DNA from: Bugulina stolonifera
Taxonomy: Eukaryota; Bryozoa; Gymnolaemata; Cheilostomatida; Bugulidae
Direction: 5' to 3'
Assembly (NCBI GenBank): GCA_935421135.1
Contig: OW285193.1
Span: 18,400,099-18,464,098, forward strand
Length of the DNA: 64,000 nucleotides
A program made the translations under genes and the position numbers. Below are positions 51,901-61,252 of the stretch, one piece after another. Numbering within the stretch: position 1 is the first letter of the stretch; every line of letters begins with the position of its first letter. Below the pieces are notes generated by a model, which saw nothing but the letters and a program-made list of their open reading frames with translations, made no database searches and was not told the origin of the DNA.

Positions 51901-54900
51901 ACAGTAACTATTTACTATTTAAAGTTGTGCGAAATACATTTCCATTACAGTTTGTGCTGTAAATATCTTGTATAATACTAAATTTTAACACATCTGTATA
52001 TTATTATCCATACCGTAGCACAGAGGGATCGGACTCCTGCTCAAACACACATGTCTGGTTGCCAACGACTATCCTGAAGCTACCCACTTCCTCCTTTAGG
52101 TAGGTTGTATAGCTGTTACCTGACAATACCGATACGCATCATAAAGTTAGAGTGGCACGAGACTGCACAATTGTGCACATGCAACTGTTAGCTGATGAAC
52201 CTGTAGCTACAGTTAGGCAGCAAGAAAATAGGACAACAGAAAAAGTACACCAGTTTCTAAGTTTTTATATTTGAGACTATATAGAATTCAATAGATTCAT
52301 AGACTAAGTTTTAGACTGCAGGCTAACTTACCGAGGTAGGAGAGGAGTATACCCCCGTCACTGAGCCTGTGAGTCTCCACATCAGCACAAGTATTGTTAA
52401 TAACAACATGATAGGCATTGGGGTTGGAGCGAGTGACTACTAGCTCGTACTTGATACCGTCGTGTATAAACTCTACGTCACACGAGTTGGTGAGACTTCC
52501 TGTGGGCAGTAGCTGACCTCTATTAAATAAATATGAAAGTGTTGAGTTTTATTCAGTCCAGATAGAAAGCAAAAATTTACACTGTACTATGCACATGCAA
52601 GAAACCTATTTAGTAATACAATGTTAATTTGTAAACCATGACTGATAGCACACATAGTACATAGACACATATACATACATAGACGTAGATACACACATAC
52701 ATAGACGTAGATACATAGACGTAGATACATAGACGTAGATACATAGACACATATACATACATAGACGTAGATACACGCATACATAGATGTAGATACATAA
52801 TCGTAGATACATAGACACATATACATACCTGTCTAATGATCGTTCATATACATAGACGTAGATACACAGACGTAGATACATAGACGTAGATACATAGACG
52901 TAGATACATAGACGTAGATACATAATCGTAGATACATAGACGTAGATACACGCATACATAGATGTAGATACATAATCGTAGATACATAGACACATATACA
53001 TACCTGTCTAATGATCGTTTATAGAGTTCTAGTTTAGTGGTCAGCTTCCTGTCAGCTATGTGAAGGGCAGCACTCAGCACTGAGAGCACCAGATCTGGTT
53101 TTTCTGCTTGAACCTGTGCCGCAACAGCATATAATTTATATACTTCATATAATATGATATACAACTGTATATTATATACTGTATATTACAATGCATATTA
53201 TACATAATATTTGTGTAAGAGTAGTGTAGTGTTCAGCTAGTCAGCTGGCATTCCTTATTTTGATGAGATTTTCATTATTGCAAAAAGTACAATCATGGAG
53301 TTGAGAATATAAATCAGCTGAGCTTGACAGTACATATATGAGACTTGAATGATATGTAAATGATAGTCAGAGTGCATATAGATGATAGGTATGCATATGT
53401 GTCGGCATACACGTAGGTCACATGTATACATGTACAGGCACATGTATACATGTCTGTAAGTGTTAGTACATGTGAACCCACTGTACCCACACACTTCTAT
53501 TATACTATTATACTAATACTATTATATCTATTATACCGACCTTGTCTGCAATGAGAGTATCCAGCCAGCCTGTATCCAGGTGGTTATCTTGGAAGTTTGG
53601 AGTCTCCAGGAGTTTGATCAAATACTCTACTGTGGTTAGAAAGTCCCCACGGATAGACAACTCCTTAAGTGCCACTACTAGGTTCCTGTGTAATATAATA
53701 TAACATAACATAAAAAAATATAATAATATAGTAAAATATAATATAATATAATGTAATGTAATATAATATATTATGATATAATATAATATGTAACATATAT
53801 AAATATTTAGTAGGCTAATATATAATATAATAATAATATAATACATAAGGAAAATTTGGTATATTATATGAACACTGCTAACAATGATGAACAGTCCCAA
53901 ATAGTTTGTCTTCTTACTATTAACACTGGGTGGAAAATTAACCTGCACACCTAACTATAACAGCGTTGAACACAACCTAACGAGTCGTTGACATCAAGCC
54001 AACAAGTCGTTGACCACAGGCCAACAAGCTGTTGACCACAGGCTGACAAGTCGTTGACCACAGGCTAACAAGTCGTTGACCACAGGCTAACACTTACTCT
54101 CTGGCCTCCTCCCTCGTCTCTCCCCATGAGAAACAGTGACCAAACTGTGAGTCAGCAAACTCATGAAGTCCACCAGACGCTGCCACACTGAAGTATCCCC
54201 ACACATTAACATTGCTACGGAAGTTTAGCTCCTGTACCTGTCCAGAGCTTGGCTTGAATCCCTGCAATAGGTGAGTGAGATATACTTACACGTAGAACAT
54301 AGGCTAACTTAGCTTTGGGGTGAAGATAATATAAAACAAAACCTGTCGACTGTTGATGGGCTAAACGACATGTGATACCAACAGGAAATAAATATATACA
54401 AGCCTGGCTGTACCTCATCTGGGTTTTCACTGGTAATCCTTGTTGCGATCACATGTCCCTTTGCCTCAGGTTTCAAAGCGGGGTTGTCAAAGTCTATGGG
54501 GGAGTCGTCGAACAGCTCCACACCATATAGCAATCGAATATCCTTGATCCTGTGTAGTGGGATGCCCATTGCGATCTGAAATCAACACTTTAATTTGAAT
54601 ATAGGGGTAGGCAATGCATACATGTATATATTCAATGTGTACAATTTTATTATTCGCAAGCTTATAGACCGACTGTATAAACTGTGGTCAACATAAACTG
54701 CATCTCAAACCATAGTCAATCTTTGAAAGTTGAAATTCAAATGATTATATAATATTATTATCATTGTTATATATATGCACATGTATATGGGGCTTGGGGG
54801 TGTATAAGTGTATATTATGTTAATTACTATGTTAGGTTTCTCTGTCCCACTTATCTCCTGTATATCAAATACACACGCATAAATCAACAGTATGTTCAAC

Positions 54901-57900
54901 CAGTGGCTCTAGCAGAGTAGCTCAGGTAGAGTAGCGTACACTTACTAACCTGCAACTGTGCGGCTGGTAGGTTGACGTCTGCAATCATCTCCGTACAGGG
55001 ATGCTCGACCTGCAACCTCGGGTTCAACTCCAGAAAATAAAACTCGTTCTTTTCGGGGTCGTATAGGTACTCCACCGTACCTGTACTCACATAGCCTACC
55101 ATCTTAGCAAGTCTTACAGCACACTGCAACACATATCATTATCAGTACATAAAAATATTGGGAATTTAAATCAAAATTAAATTTAATTAATAACTATAAA
55201 ATTGAAGTAAACAATGTTGTAAGTTCTCCTGTTTATAAAAAAACTGTCCACAATTTAAGGGATTGAATTCTGAGAAATCAGGCTTCAAGATAGGTGGTGC
55301 TATTGTTGGGCAATAAGGCAACAGATAACATCACTAATATTTACTCTCTAGGCAACTGAAAATGGGTTAGACCAGGTCGATGACCTCTGGTATTGTAGCA
55401 AACAACTAAACAGAATATAAAATTAACTGTTCCACAACCTAATAGTGATTAAATTTATCTGTTTGACTGTTTACACATACATGTACATTGTATGTTGCTA
55501 TTTCTGCACATTTGACCTCAGTGGGTACAAGTGTTATATAATATTAAACCTAAGCAACAGGCCTGTTGTTTGGGTGATTTGGAACTGCACTCAAACCAAA
55601 TATAGTTCACTGGGACCAATGGGAGTTCAAAATTTGAAATCAATAAAAATCATAGTAGAGTAAATACACAGTACGAGTATAAACCGGTCATGACAGGCAT
55701 AACTTCTACAATATAGTATCACTAATTGGTGAGATAAATCTCTGAATAGTATCATATCAGTCCAATCTAGCTCAGTGATAATACTCGGATATTTGTGCTT
55801 CATCAGAGTAAAACAAAACCCTTTAATTTTACAATTACATAACCGGTTACACATGGAGAATATTAAACTTTAAATGATTGACGATCAAGTACGCAGAGTA
55901 TTGGCAGATATAGCGACCCAATATGTTCCCGTTACATGAGCTACATATATATATGGAGACGAGTACCACATCCTGTAAATGCATACCTTCTCCATCTCTT
56001 CAAATACATCCTCTTCGGCAATCTCTGCAGGTGCTTCCTCTATGATCTTCTGGTGTCTGCGCTGTATAGAGCAGTCCCTGCCAAACAATGAGATGGCATT
56101 ACCGTACTTATCCGCCAACAACTGCACCTCCAAGTGACGGGCTTTCTTCGCCATTTTCATGATGAATATGGGTGATCCTGGAACTTCTAGTTGTACCTGC
56201 AAGAACCGTTATTACTGTACAATCATCTACATTATATAATTGGATACTAAGTGTCCAGTGAGAAATGAGTATATATATGTTAATACTTTCACTTATATGA
56301 TCAGGTTTATTGGTTTTAGCTTTTTATAGAAAAGCGCAGCTACTGCCTGGAAAGAGCTCTGAAACTTGTTATCAGACACATGACTGTATAATTAACGCGA
56401 AGGAGGGATGACAACCCAAGACACTATTTTTACCAATTATTCCTTGTAGAATATGAAACATACTTTTGATTACAATAATATAATTCCATGAAATTAGGAA
56501 TCGAGAAAAACAATAAAATGGGAACTTGCCCTTCATTTGTATATCAGAGACACAGCCTACTCCTACTACAGCATACCGTGATTATATGACCATAGTGTAG
56601 ACTAGTAGTAGAATAAAAACTTACACACTGGTTACCATAGCAACAGTTTTATAAATAGACCTAGACATGCATGTACTGGCATGGTACTGGCATGCTGACA
56701 ACAGGAATGCACCATTGCGTGGTGATAGATATTAATGGATGATACACAAGTTGTATGATTTATGCAAAAAATAAAATAATAAATAAACACACAACACCCA
56801 TGTACTTCACCAACACCTACAAATACTGAGATAATATATAAATGCAGCCACTGACCTGCCTGAAGACAGAGTTGAAGTCCTCAGGGGTATCAACTCTTCG
56901 GATTCCCTTACCACCACCTCCCTCACTAGCCTTTATCATCACTGGGTAGCCGATGGCAGCGGCAGCTTTCACAGCCTCCTCTACGTTGGTAACACACCCC
57001 TTTTTGTAGACGTCGTCCGGTACATTAATCTTACCTCCCGACGCATCATCCCACGCTACTGTCAGACCTACAGCACAGCTGAGAAAGCATCATAACACAG
57101 TATCAACTCAAACTCACCACCCTGGCCTAGATGTAAGTAGGCTACAGAATAAATGCACAAGAGTAGTAGGTCTATGTAGTGTGTAACTCATAAATACTAT
57201 TTAGTAAGAGTTTATACATTAATCAGCTAGTACCTGATCCACTCCATGGCAGGGTAGGTACTTTAGCTGTCTGTGCTACGATAGATGAAGCTATCTTGTC
57301 TCCCAGAGACCACATGGCATGCTCCGGTGGACCAATAAATGCGATACCAAATTTTCTTAGAAGCTGTGGAAGTTTAGGATTCTCAGACGCGTGTCCCCAG
57401 CCGGCCCACACAGCCTGCAGTTAGGAACAATCAGCCATAATAATACATGCAGAGCACCACACAGGTTTGAAGAAACTGAAGTCAATTTTAGGTATCAAAG
57501 AATTCGCATAAATACAAATACTGTAACATATAATTCAAAAGTTAGTTTGATAAATACAATCGCTAAACTAAAGGGAGAAAACCTTTCAGCTCTGTACAGT
57601 CTATATCGCTAGCTAAAATGTGACGGACCTGAACTTGGGTGCGTCTGGCTATGTCGAGGATCAGCTCAACGTTTGCATAGTTGTTGTTGTTGGCTCCACC
57701 AGGAACAGGCACGTAATGATCAGCCATTCTGATGTACTCGGCATTGGCTTTGAGATCTTCAGGGGTCACCATGACAACAAACCTAATCATCTTCTCATTC
57801 TTAAAGACCTCATAGGCCCAGCGTCTTACAGAGCGCATACACTTCACAGCAGCAATACCATTGTTTGCTATTAGCACCTGCATATAAACAAAAATATTAT

Positions 57901-60900
57901 AACAAAGGCCTAGATGAACTATCTGTAATATCAATTCGTATTTCGATTGTTATATCATTCATTAGCACTCTGTTGACATTTTGCTCTGGTAAAAATTTAC
58001 ATAACGCTGTACCATCAATTCTCTGTAAGCCTACTGGGTGTGACTGCCTAGTTATTATGAATGTGAACACCTCTGTGGGAATTCCAGTTGGATGGTTCAA
58101 ACTGCCAACCAGTTCACTGTTTAGTGCACACGTATCCCACCATATCACATGTATCCCACCGTATTACATGTATCCCACCGTGTCACACGTATCCCACCAT
58201 GTCACACGTATCCCACCATGTCACACGTATCCCACCATGTCACACGTATCCCACCGTGTCACACGTATCCCACCGTGTCACACGTATCCCACCATGTCAC
58301 ATGTATCCCATCTTGTCACATGTATCCCACCATGTCACATGTATCCCACCATGTCACATGTATCCCATCTTGTCACATGTATCCCACCATGTCACATGTA
58401 TCCCATCTTGTCACATGTATCCCACCATGTCACATGTATCTGACCACGTTCTAGTGATGTGTTGAAGGAGACAGCACTACAGACATGCTCCCAAACCATG
58501 GCACCTACATGGCATCTACCATCACTAGCACCTCCGTATATTAGCCCTAGCAGAGACCATCTTAGGAGAGCTCATAATAAATATGGGACACTATGATGTA
58601 ATAGCTATGAGCCTGATACTATTATATCGGCATATAGATTACTATGTAATGTTATGTACAATGTAGTATGATGGATGGGCAGATATGGTGCCATCAGCTT
58701 AGCCCTAGGAGTTACGTCATGTTGACAAGACCACATACCAGATATACTGGCGGTGACATTCTACCAAACTATGCTCCATGCTTATAAATGCTCCATGTTA
58801 TGGCTCCATAAAGGATTATTATTATTATTATTGCTGATTTACCAATCACTTACATGTATAACCTCATCAAGGACTGTGTCACACATTTAGTTCACTGTGT
58901 GAAGAAATAGCACATAAAATTTAATAATATTATACAATTATTTATATAATTGTATACCAGTAAGTGTAATAATAGGGTACTGTGTTACTATATAGCTGCT
59001 AGTAGTTGTTAGGTCAGCGCCTTGTACTAAGATACTTGATGGGTTGAAAGATATCTGAAGTCAGTCAACACACTATTATTATAATTATAGTACTCATGTA
59101 CTAAGAAATATAAAGCTGCTACATAAACTGTACTTAGTTCCAATATTTGCACTGTAATATCAAACAAATCTATTAGTAATATATATACAATGTGCTACAC
59201 ATTATTATTATAATGGTGTCATCACCTAGGATTGAGAGTTTCACCTTTAGATTTGACCTTGAGATCCAAGAGATAAGATAATACAAGCTACAGTTCAGTT
59301 CTAAGGCTACGGTTCAGTTCTAAGGTTAAGAATCTCATTATCTATAGGATTTAGAAGAGATAGCAAACATTTACTTTACCTGTACCTTACATATCTTACA
59401 GTGCAAACTAAGTATTTTGTGTGACCTAATTTTGCCCGACCTAAATACCAACCTCCTTCACTTACTGCTATTGGACTGCGGGCTGATATCTATATGTATT
59501 TGCACACCTAAACATGGCATATGCAATTATACTACACAACCTACCTTATTTATTGTTTGATCACCTCCAAACTTCTTAACAAATTCCTCTGGTGTAGCCA
59601 CATGGTAGTATCCACTAGTCTGTCTGTGCATATCTTTACCATTCAAACCTCGCCTGCAGATATACATGTACAATATACACTGTACAGTATATTGTGCTAC
59701 GAGGTTACTTAGCGCCGACCATCACTGTATTATATCAATGATTTCCTCAACAAACATATCAACTTACTCAGAATAAACAAGTAGCTTGGATGAACACTAT
59801 ACAGTCTTGGTACCTAATTTATTACATCTCGAAAGTCAACAATTTCTTTGAAATTCTTTATATATCAACTGCTAGTCACGCAAAATGCATTGAATTAAGT
59901 AAACCGCTGGCGAGCCATCACATATATAAAGTCCTAGTACATCCTGACATTCTACCAACGACACTACTATAATATAGTAGGCTCACATGCACATGGTATG
60001 TACTAACAAGTAACAATATATAGGAAGAAGCCCAGCGTGTAAAAACCTGGGTAACCCAGAGGCGGTCGTCTAAGGTACAAACCTGACAGCTCTGGATAGC
60101 TTCTTGGAGAGTCCATTGGTTGATTCATGGGAAGGACTGGCATCTATCTGGTCATTGAGAGAGTCGGATGAGTTACTGCTGCTGTTTGTACTAGTGTTAC
60201 TCCCCAGTCTGGACAGCATCCGCTGGTTGGGCTCACTGAACTCCAACTCTTCCATTCTACAATAGTAAATACCAACTAGTAGTACATCTGTGACAACTAC
60301 TAACTACTAGTACATCCTTATTTTGTACAAACTACTTCACATAAAAATTTGAATAATATAATGCACGGTTTTCGCCCATTTAAGGAAGCAAGCCCAATAG
60401 CAGGGGTGAACTTTTACCTTTGTATAACAATTTCGGAATCAACTAACCATCTTGGACTGTTGAATGAAATGAAAACAAGAAACTTAGCACTGCTTGATTC
60501 TGGTGAAAAGCAAGAGTTTGGACAACAAATTTTATTTTGAAAAACTTATTTGTCTCGTTTACTGTTTCATTCAGAGTTGCATGTAGGCTACATCAAAATC
60601 AAAGCTCATGATTCTATGGATACCAGCAGGAAAAGGTAGATCAATGACAAAAATTATAGGTCTCATCGCTCCTTTACTTTGAGGTACAATGTATGTTTGT
60701 TTGAGAATTGAAACTTGAAAAATGGATGTGTCACTGCACCAACATAATAAGTAGCTAGGACAAGAGTATTATTTGAGTTCTGCAAGTAGCAAAATCGAGT
60801 TATGTCACTATTTTTTCTGTATGTAATGAATTATACAGAATACTGTTGATAGAAGTCCCCTACTGATTAGGGTCTCTGACAAAATGGGAGAAATTCAGCA

Positions 60901-61205
60901 TTTGGATAGTGGGGTGTCCAATTTGGGTGGTGTCTGGGTAACAAAACCTGAATTGCAGACAATGCAGTCTCCTACAGACTGGTGTCAACTTGACAGGTGT
61001 GTAAAGCTAAAGTCTCTGCTTATGCTACTAAATAAAGATGCACCCCTCATTCCTTACACATGCTCAAAGGGCAAAGTCCAAAGAAGGGACATGACTGTGC
61101 CAAAACTATGAACGAACAGTGAATTACAACAACTCATGAAACAAGTCGACTAATGATGCAGTTATACTCTACTTACCTCTCAACGGTGTCTGCTAATACT
61201 TCCAT
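34551..61205 (-). CDS. ACACA: Acetyl-CoA carboxylase, 45 coding exons
   Basis: Makes malonyl-CoA from acetyl-CoA, the committed step of fatty-acid synthesis. The symbol marks animal ACC; ACACA and ACACB cannot be told apart here. Exons, 5' to 3' on the minus strand: 61205-61177, 60256-60083, 59653-59545, 57877-57629, 57414-57234, 57067-56856, 56196-55987, 55123-54950, 54575-54414, 54261-54098, 53685-53541, 53113-53004, 52519-52332, 52119-52014, 51303-51175, 49531-49441, 49052-48837, 48590-48370, 48011-47801, 47514-47419, 47245-47111, 46989-46900, 46522-46404, 43729-43592, 43263-43059, 42747-42649, 42462-42244, 41979-41890, 41520-41348, 41095-40909, 40526-40409, 40299-40196, 39936-39732, 38840-38661, 38428-38220, 38078-37935, 37823-37674, 37369-37198, 37051-36932, 36659-36482, 36245-36104, 35922-35797, 35533-35363, 35011-34878, 34677-34551. 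Total 6912 nt, 2303 aa; every junction is in phase, and the length is close to mammalian ACC. An in-frame TAG precedes the start. One intron has a GC donor. Confidence 0.97.
35205..35335. repeat. Minisatellite, about 47 bp x 3
   Basis: The unit contains GGTAGTTATGCATGTAGTGG and TTAGCTAATAACAGATGGT; it lies in the intron after ACC exon 43, close to the GC donor at 35362. Confidence 0.85.
35650..35815. repeat. 29-bp minisatellite carrying copies of the ACC exon 42 donor
   Basis: Five ACTTAC (minus-strand GTAAGT) motifs at 35675, 35704, 35733, 35762 and 35791, each 29 bp apart. The one at 35791-35796 is the exon 42 donor in use; each copy also repeats the TGATGCAT exon end. Confidence 0.9.
36890..36925. 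repeat. ACAG tetranucleotide microsatellite
   Basis: About eight CAGA repeats in the intron right after the donor of ACC exon 39. Confidence 0.9.
37395..37480. repeat. Minisatellite, 31 bp x about 2.5
   Basis: Units containing GTGCTCTCTGTATCATCCAA and TCAGCAGT in an ACC intron. Confidence 0.8.
38853..39535. repeat. 26-bp minisatellite in the ACC intron between exons 33 and 34
   Basis: About 26 copies of ATAGCAAACGCAAAGTATAC plus TATAGT, with an older-looking right part (ACACAAAG, ATATC variants) and a homogeneous left-central part. TATACTATAGTATA within the unit is palindromic. Confidence 0.93.
40065..40200. repeat. 41-bp repeat carrying copies of the ACC exon 32 donor
   Basis: CACCAG/TTACCAG (minus-strand CTG|GTGA or CTG|GTAA) recurs at 40069, 40110, 40151 and 40192, each 41 bp apart. 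The last is the exon 32 donor. Units share CAGTCAGCCAATAGAATACA. Confidence 0.88.
40831..40922. repeat. 34-bp triplication of the ACC exon 30 end and donor
   Basis: GTTGTCTCACCTTGGTCATG starts at 40831, 40865 and 40899. The third copy is the exon 30 3' end and its donor (AAG|GTGAGACA on the minus strand); the other two are intronic. Confidence 0.92.
41980..42190. repeat. About 55-bp repeat beside the ACC exon 28 acceptor
   Basis: Four copies around ACATAACATACCATGTGTTT and GTGAATGTAAATACTACATG. The first copy overlaps the acceptor (CTCCTAC on the + strand), and a second CTCCTAC appears near 42035. Confidence 0.8.
44852..44863 (-). other. Candidate 12-nt ACC microexon (4 codons)
   Basis: A 12-nt segment (GCCGCTGCTCAA on the minus strand) sits between TTTTACAG and a strong donor GTAAGT. 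It enters and leaves in phase 2, so it would fit between exon 23 or the 24-nt microexon and exon 24, adding Pro-Leu-Leu and a Lys. A match this short can arise by chance; the well-formed acceptor and donor in the right phase are the only support. Confidence 0.35.
45913..45936 (-). other. Candidate 24-nt ACC microexon (8 codons)
   Basis: On the minus strand a 24-nt segment lies between an acceptor (GTTTAG) and a consensus donor (GTAAGC). Entry and exit are both phase 2, the phase of the flanking exons 23 and 24, so inclusion adds eight residues (ending SKNSLCNR) without a frameshift. It falls just upstream of the HRRSSMS serine cluster. Rat ACC has an alternative 24-nt, eight-residue exon just before Ser1200, so position and size agree. 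Expression is not shown by sequence. Confidence 0.55.
46523..46640. repeat. Repeat carrying copies of the ACC exon 23 acceptor
   Basis: Minus-strand ATGATTAYTGTAG|GTAT occurs three times, with the AG|G boundary at 46523 (used), 46569 and 46611. Each is followed by GTAT-TGTA sequence like the start of exon 23. Confidence 0.82.
49105..49435. repeat. 42-bp minisatellite in the ACC intron between exons 16 and 17
   Basis: About eight copies of a unit with ACACTAGTAATACATACACG and TACATTGTYATAATACAGT. The length is divisible by three, so open frames run through on both strands; they are not genes. Confidence 0.9.
49614..50844 (-). mobile_element. hAT-type DNA transposon, internally deleted
   Basis: Element 49622-50836 (1215 bp) with inverted termini CAGGGATGCCCAAA at both ends and a perfect 8-bp target duplication CTATATAT (49614-49621 and 50837-50844). 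Terminal sequence and 8-bp duplication are hAT hallmarks. A minus-strand remnant at 50489-50259 encodes the transposase C-terminal dimerisation region. It sits in the ACC intron between exons 15 and 16. Confidence 0.9.
50259..50489 (-). pseudogene. hAT transposase C-terminal fragment
   Basis: 76 codons starting [19 protein letters not shown] and continuing with SRLAD-like residues, the pattern of the hAT dimerisation domain (Phe-Gly-Ser, Cys-Glu, Phe-Ser, Lys-Ser-Lys, Arg-Leu-x-Asp). The upstream two thirds of a transposase is absent, since only about 350 bp remain before the element end. It cannot encode an active transposase. Confidence 0.75.
51752..51823 (+). tRNA. tRNA-Asp (anticodon GTC)
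   Basis: 72 nt. The 7-bp acceptor stem TCCGTGA pairs with TCACGGA before discriminator G at 51823. Anticodon GTC is at 51785-51787 in a normal seven-base loop closed by a CCGCC/GCGGG-type stem. The A box (TAGTATAGTGG, 51759-51769) and B box (GGTTCGATTCC, 51802-51812) are intact, there is no intron, and a T7 run at 51830-51836 can end Pol III transcription. It lies inside an ACC intron on the opposite strand. The unbroken stems suggest a functional gene and not a tRNA-derived SINE. Confidence 0.96.
52640..53003. repeat. ACATAGACGTAGAT minisatellite with copied ACC exon 12 end
   Basis: 13-14 bp units (ATACATAGACGTAG and variants). Embedded at 52829-52844 is a second copy of the exon 12 3' end with its donor (minus-strand ATTAGACAG|GTATG), 175 bp from the real one at 53004. 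Confidence 0.88.
53700..53845. repeat. AATAT/ATAAT microsatellite
   Basis: TAATATAATATA-type low-complexity DNA in the intron between ACC exons 10 and 11. Confidence 0.8.
53985..54097. repeat. 22-bp minisatellite next to the ACC exon 10 donor
   Basis: Five copies of ACAAGTCGTTGACCACAGGC plus TA; the last runs directly into CTAACACTTAC, the exon 10 donor. Confidence 0.88.
58125..58443. repeat. 19-bp minisatellite in ACC intron 3
   Basis: About 17 copies of CACACGTATCCCACCATGT with CGT/TGT and ACC/TCT variants. All three + strand frames stay open, giving His/Pro/Ser-rich artefact ORFs of up to 192 codons. Confidence 0.92.
58444..59544. other. Rest of ACC intron 3
   Basis: Single-copy-looking AT-rich DNA with an ATT run near 58820; no exon or RNA gene seen. 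Confidence 0.5.
59545..61205 (-). other. ACC exons 1-3: N-terminal regulatory region
   Basis: Encodes residues 1-104. Exon 1 gives only nine residues plus a split Arg. Exon 2 is Ser/Asn-rich (a run of Ser, Asn and Thr around residues 28-42), low in complexity and probably disordered. Exon 3 ends just before the conserved start of the biotin carboxylase domain. In vertebrate ACC this part holds AMPK and PKA phosphorylation sites; I see several serines near basic residues but no clear match to the vertebrate AMPK site, so regulation here cannot be inferred from sequence alone. A second ATG at the start of exon 2 could serve as an alternative start. Confidence 0.8.
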
Positions 61206-61252
61206 TTCAAACTAATTCCATGTTTCAAATCGAATTGAAAAATAACCACCAT
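61205..61252 (-). promoter_or_regulatory. Upstream ORFs overlapping or adjoining the ACC start
   Basis: If the 5' UTR extends this far, an ATG at 61252-61250 opens a 19-codon frame that runs across the ACC start codon and ends at TAG inside exon 1. A second ATG at 61221-61219 gives a four-codon ORF ending just before the start. Either would lower initiation at the ACC ATG. An AG just before the start (attag) could instead be a splice acceptor, which would remove both. Confidence 0.35.

Larger units (their letters stand above)
49441..53113 (-). other. ACC exons 12-16: BT linker and biotin carboxyl carrier domain
   Basis: Residues about 604-811. Exon 15 holds the biotin attachment motif EVMKM; the biotinylated lysine is residue 769, codon at 51212-51210 on the minus strand. 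Animal and fungal ACCs also have Met-Lys-Met with Val before it, as here. Introns on both sides of exon 15 contain foreign units: a tRNA-Asp gene on the upstream side (51752-51823) and a hAT element on the downstream side (49622-50836). Confidence 0.95.
53541..57877 (-). other. ACC exons 4-11: biotin carboxylase domain
   Basis: Residues about 105-603. Exon 4 opens with [12 protein letters not shown], the first strand of the biotin carboxylase fold. Exon 6 carries the ATP-grasp glycine loop ([12 protein letters not shown]). Exon 8 carries the catalytic and metal-binding strand [18 protein letters not shown]. The domain uses ATP and bicarbonate to carboxylate biotin. All expected motifs are intact and no frameshift is seen. 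Introns in this block are mostly 150-1000 nt. Confidence 0.96.

Noticed and set aside
52587..53164. Tyr/Val/Ser repeat ORFs
   Set aside because: Frames across the ACATAGACGTAGAT minisatellite; only 53113-53004 is a true ACC exon.
57865..58465. His/Pro/Ser-rich ORFs of 101-192 codons in three + strand frames
   Set aside because: Product of the 19-bp minisatellite inside ACC intron 3; no splice or homology support.
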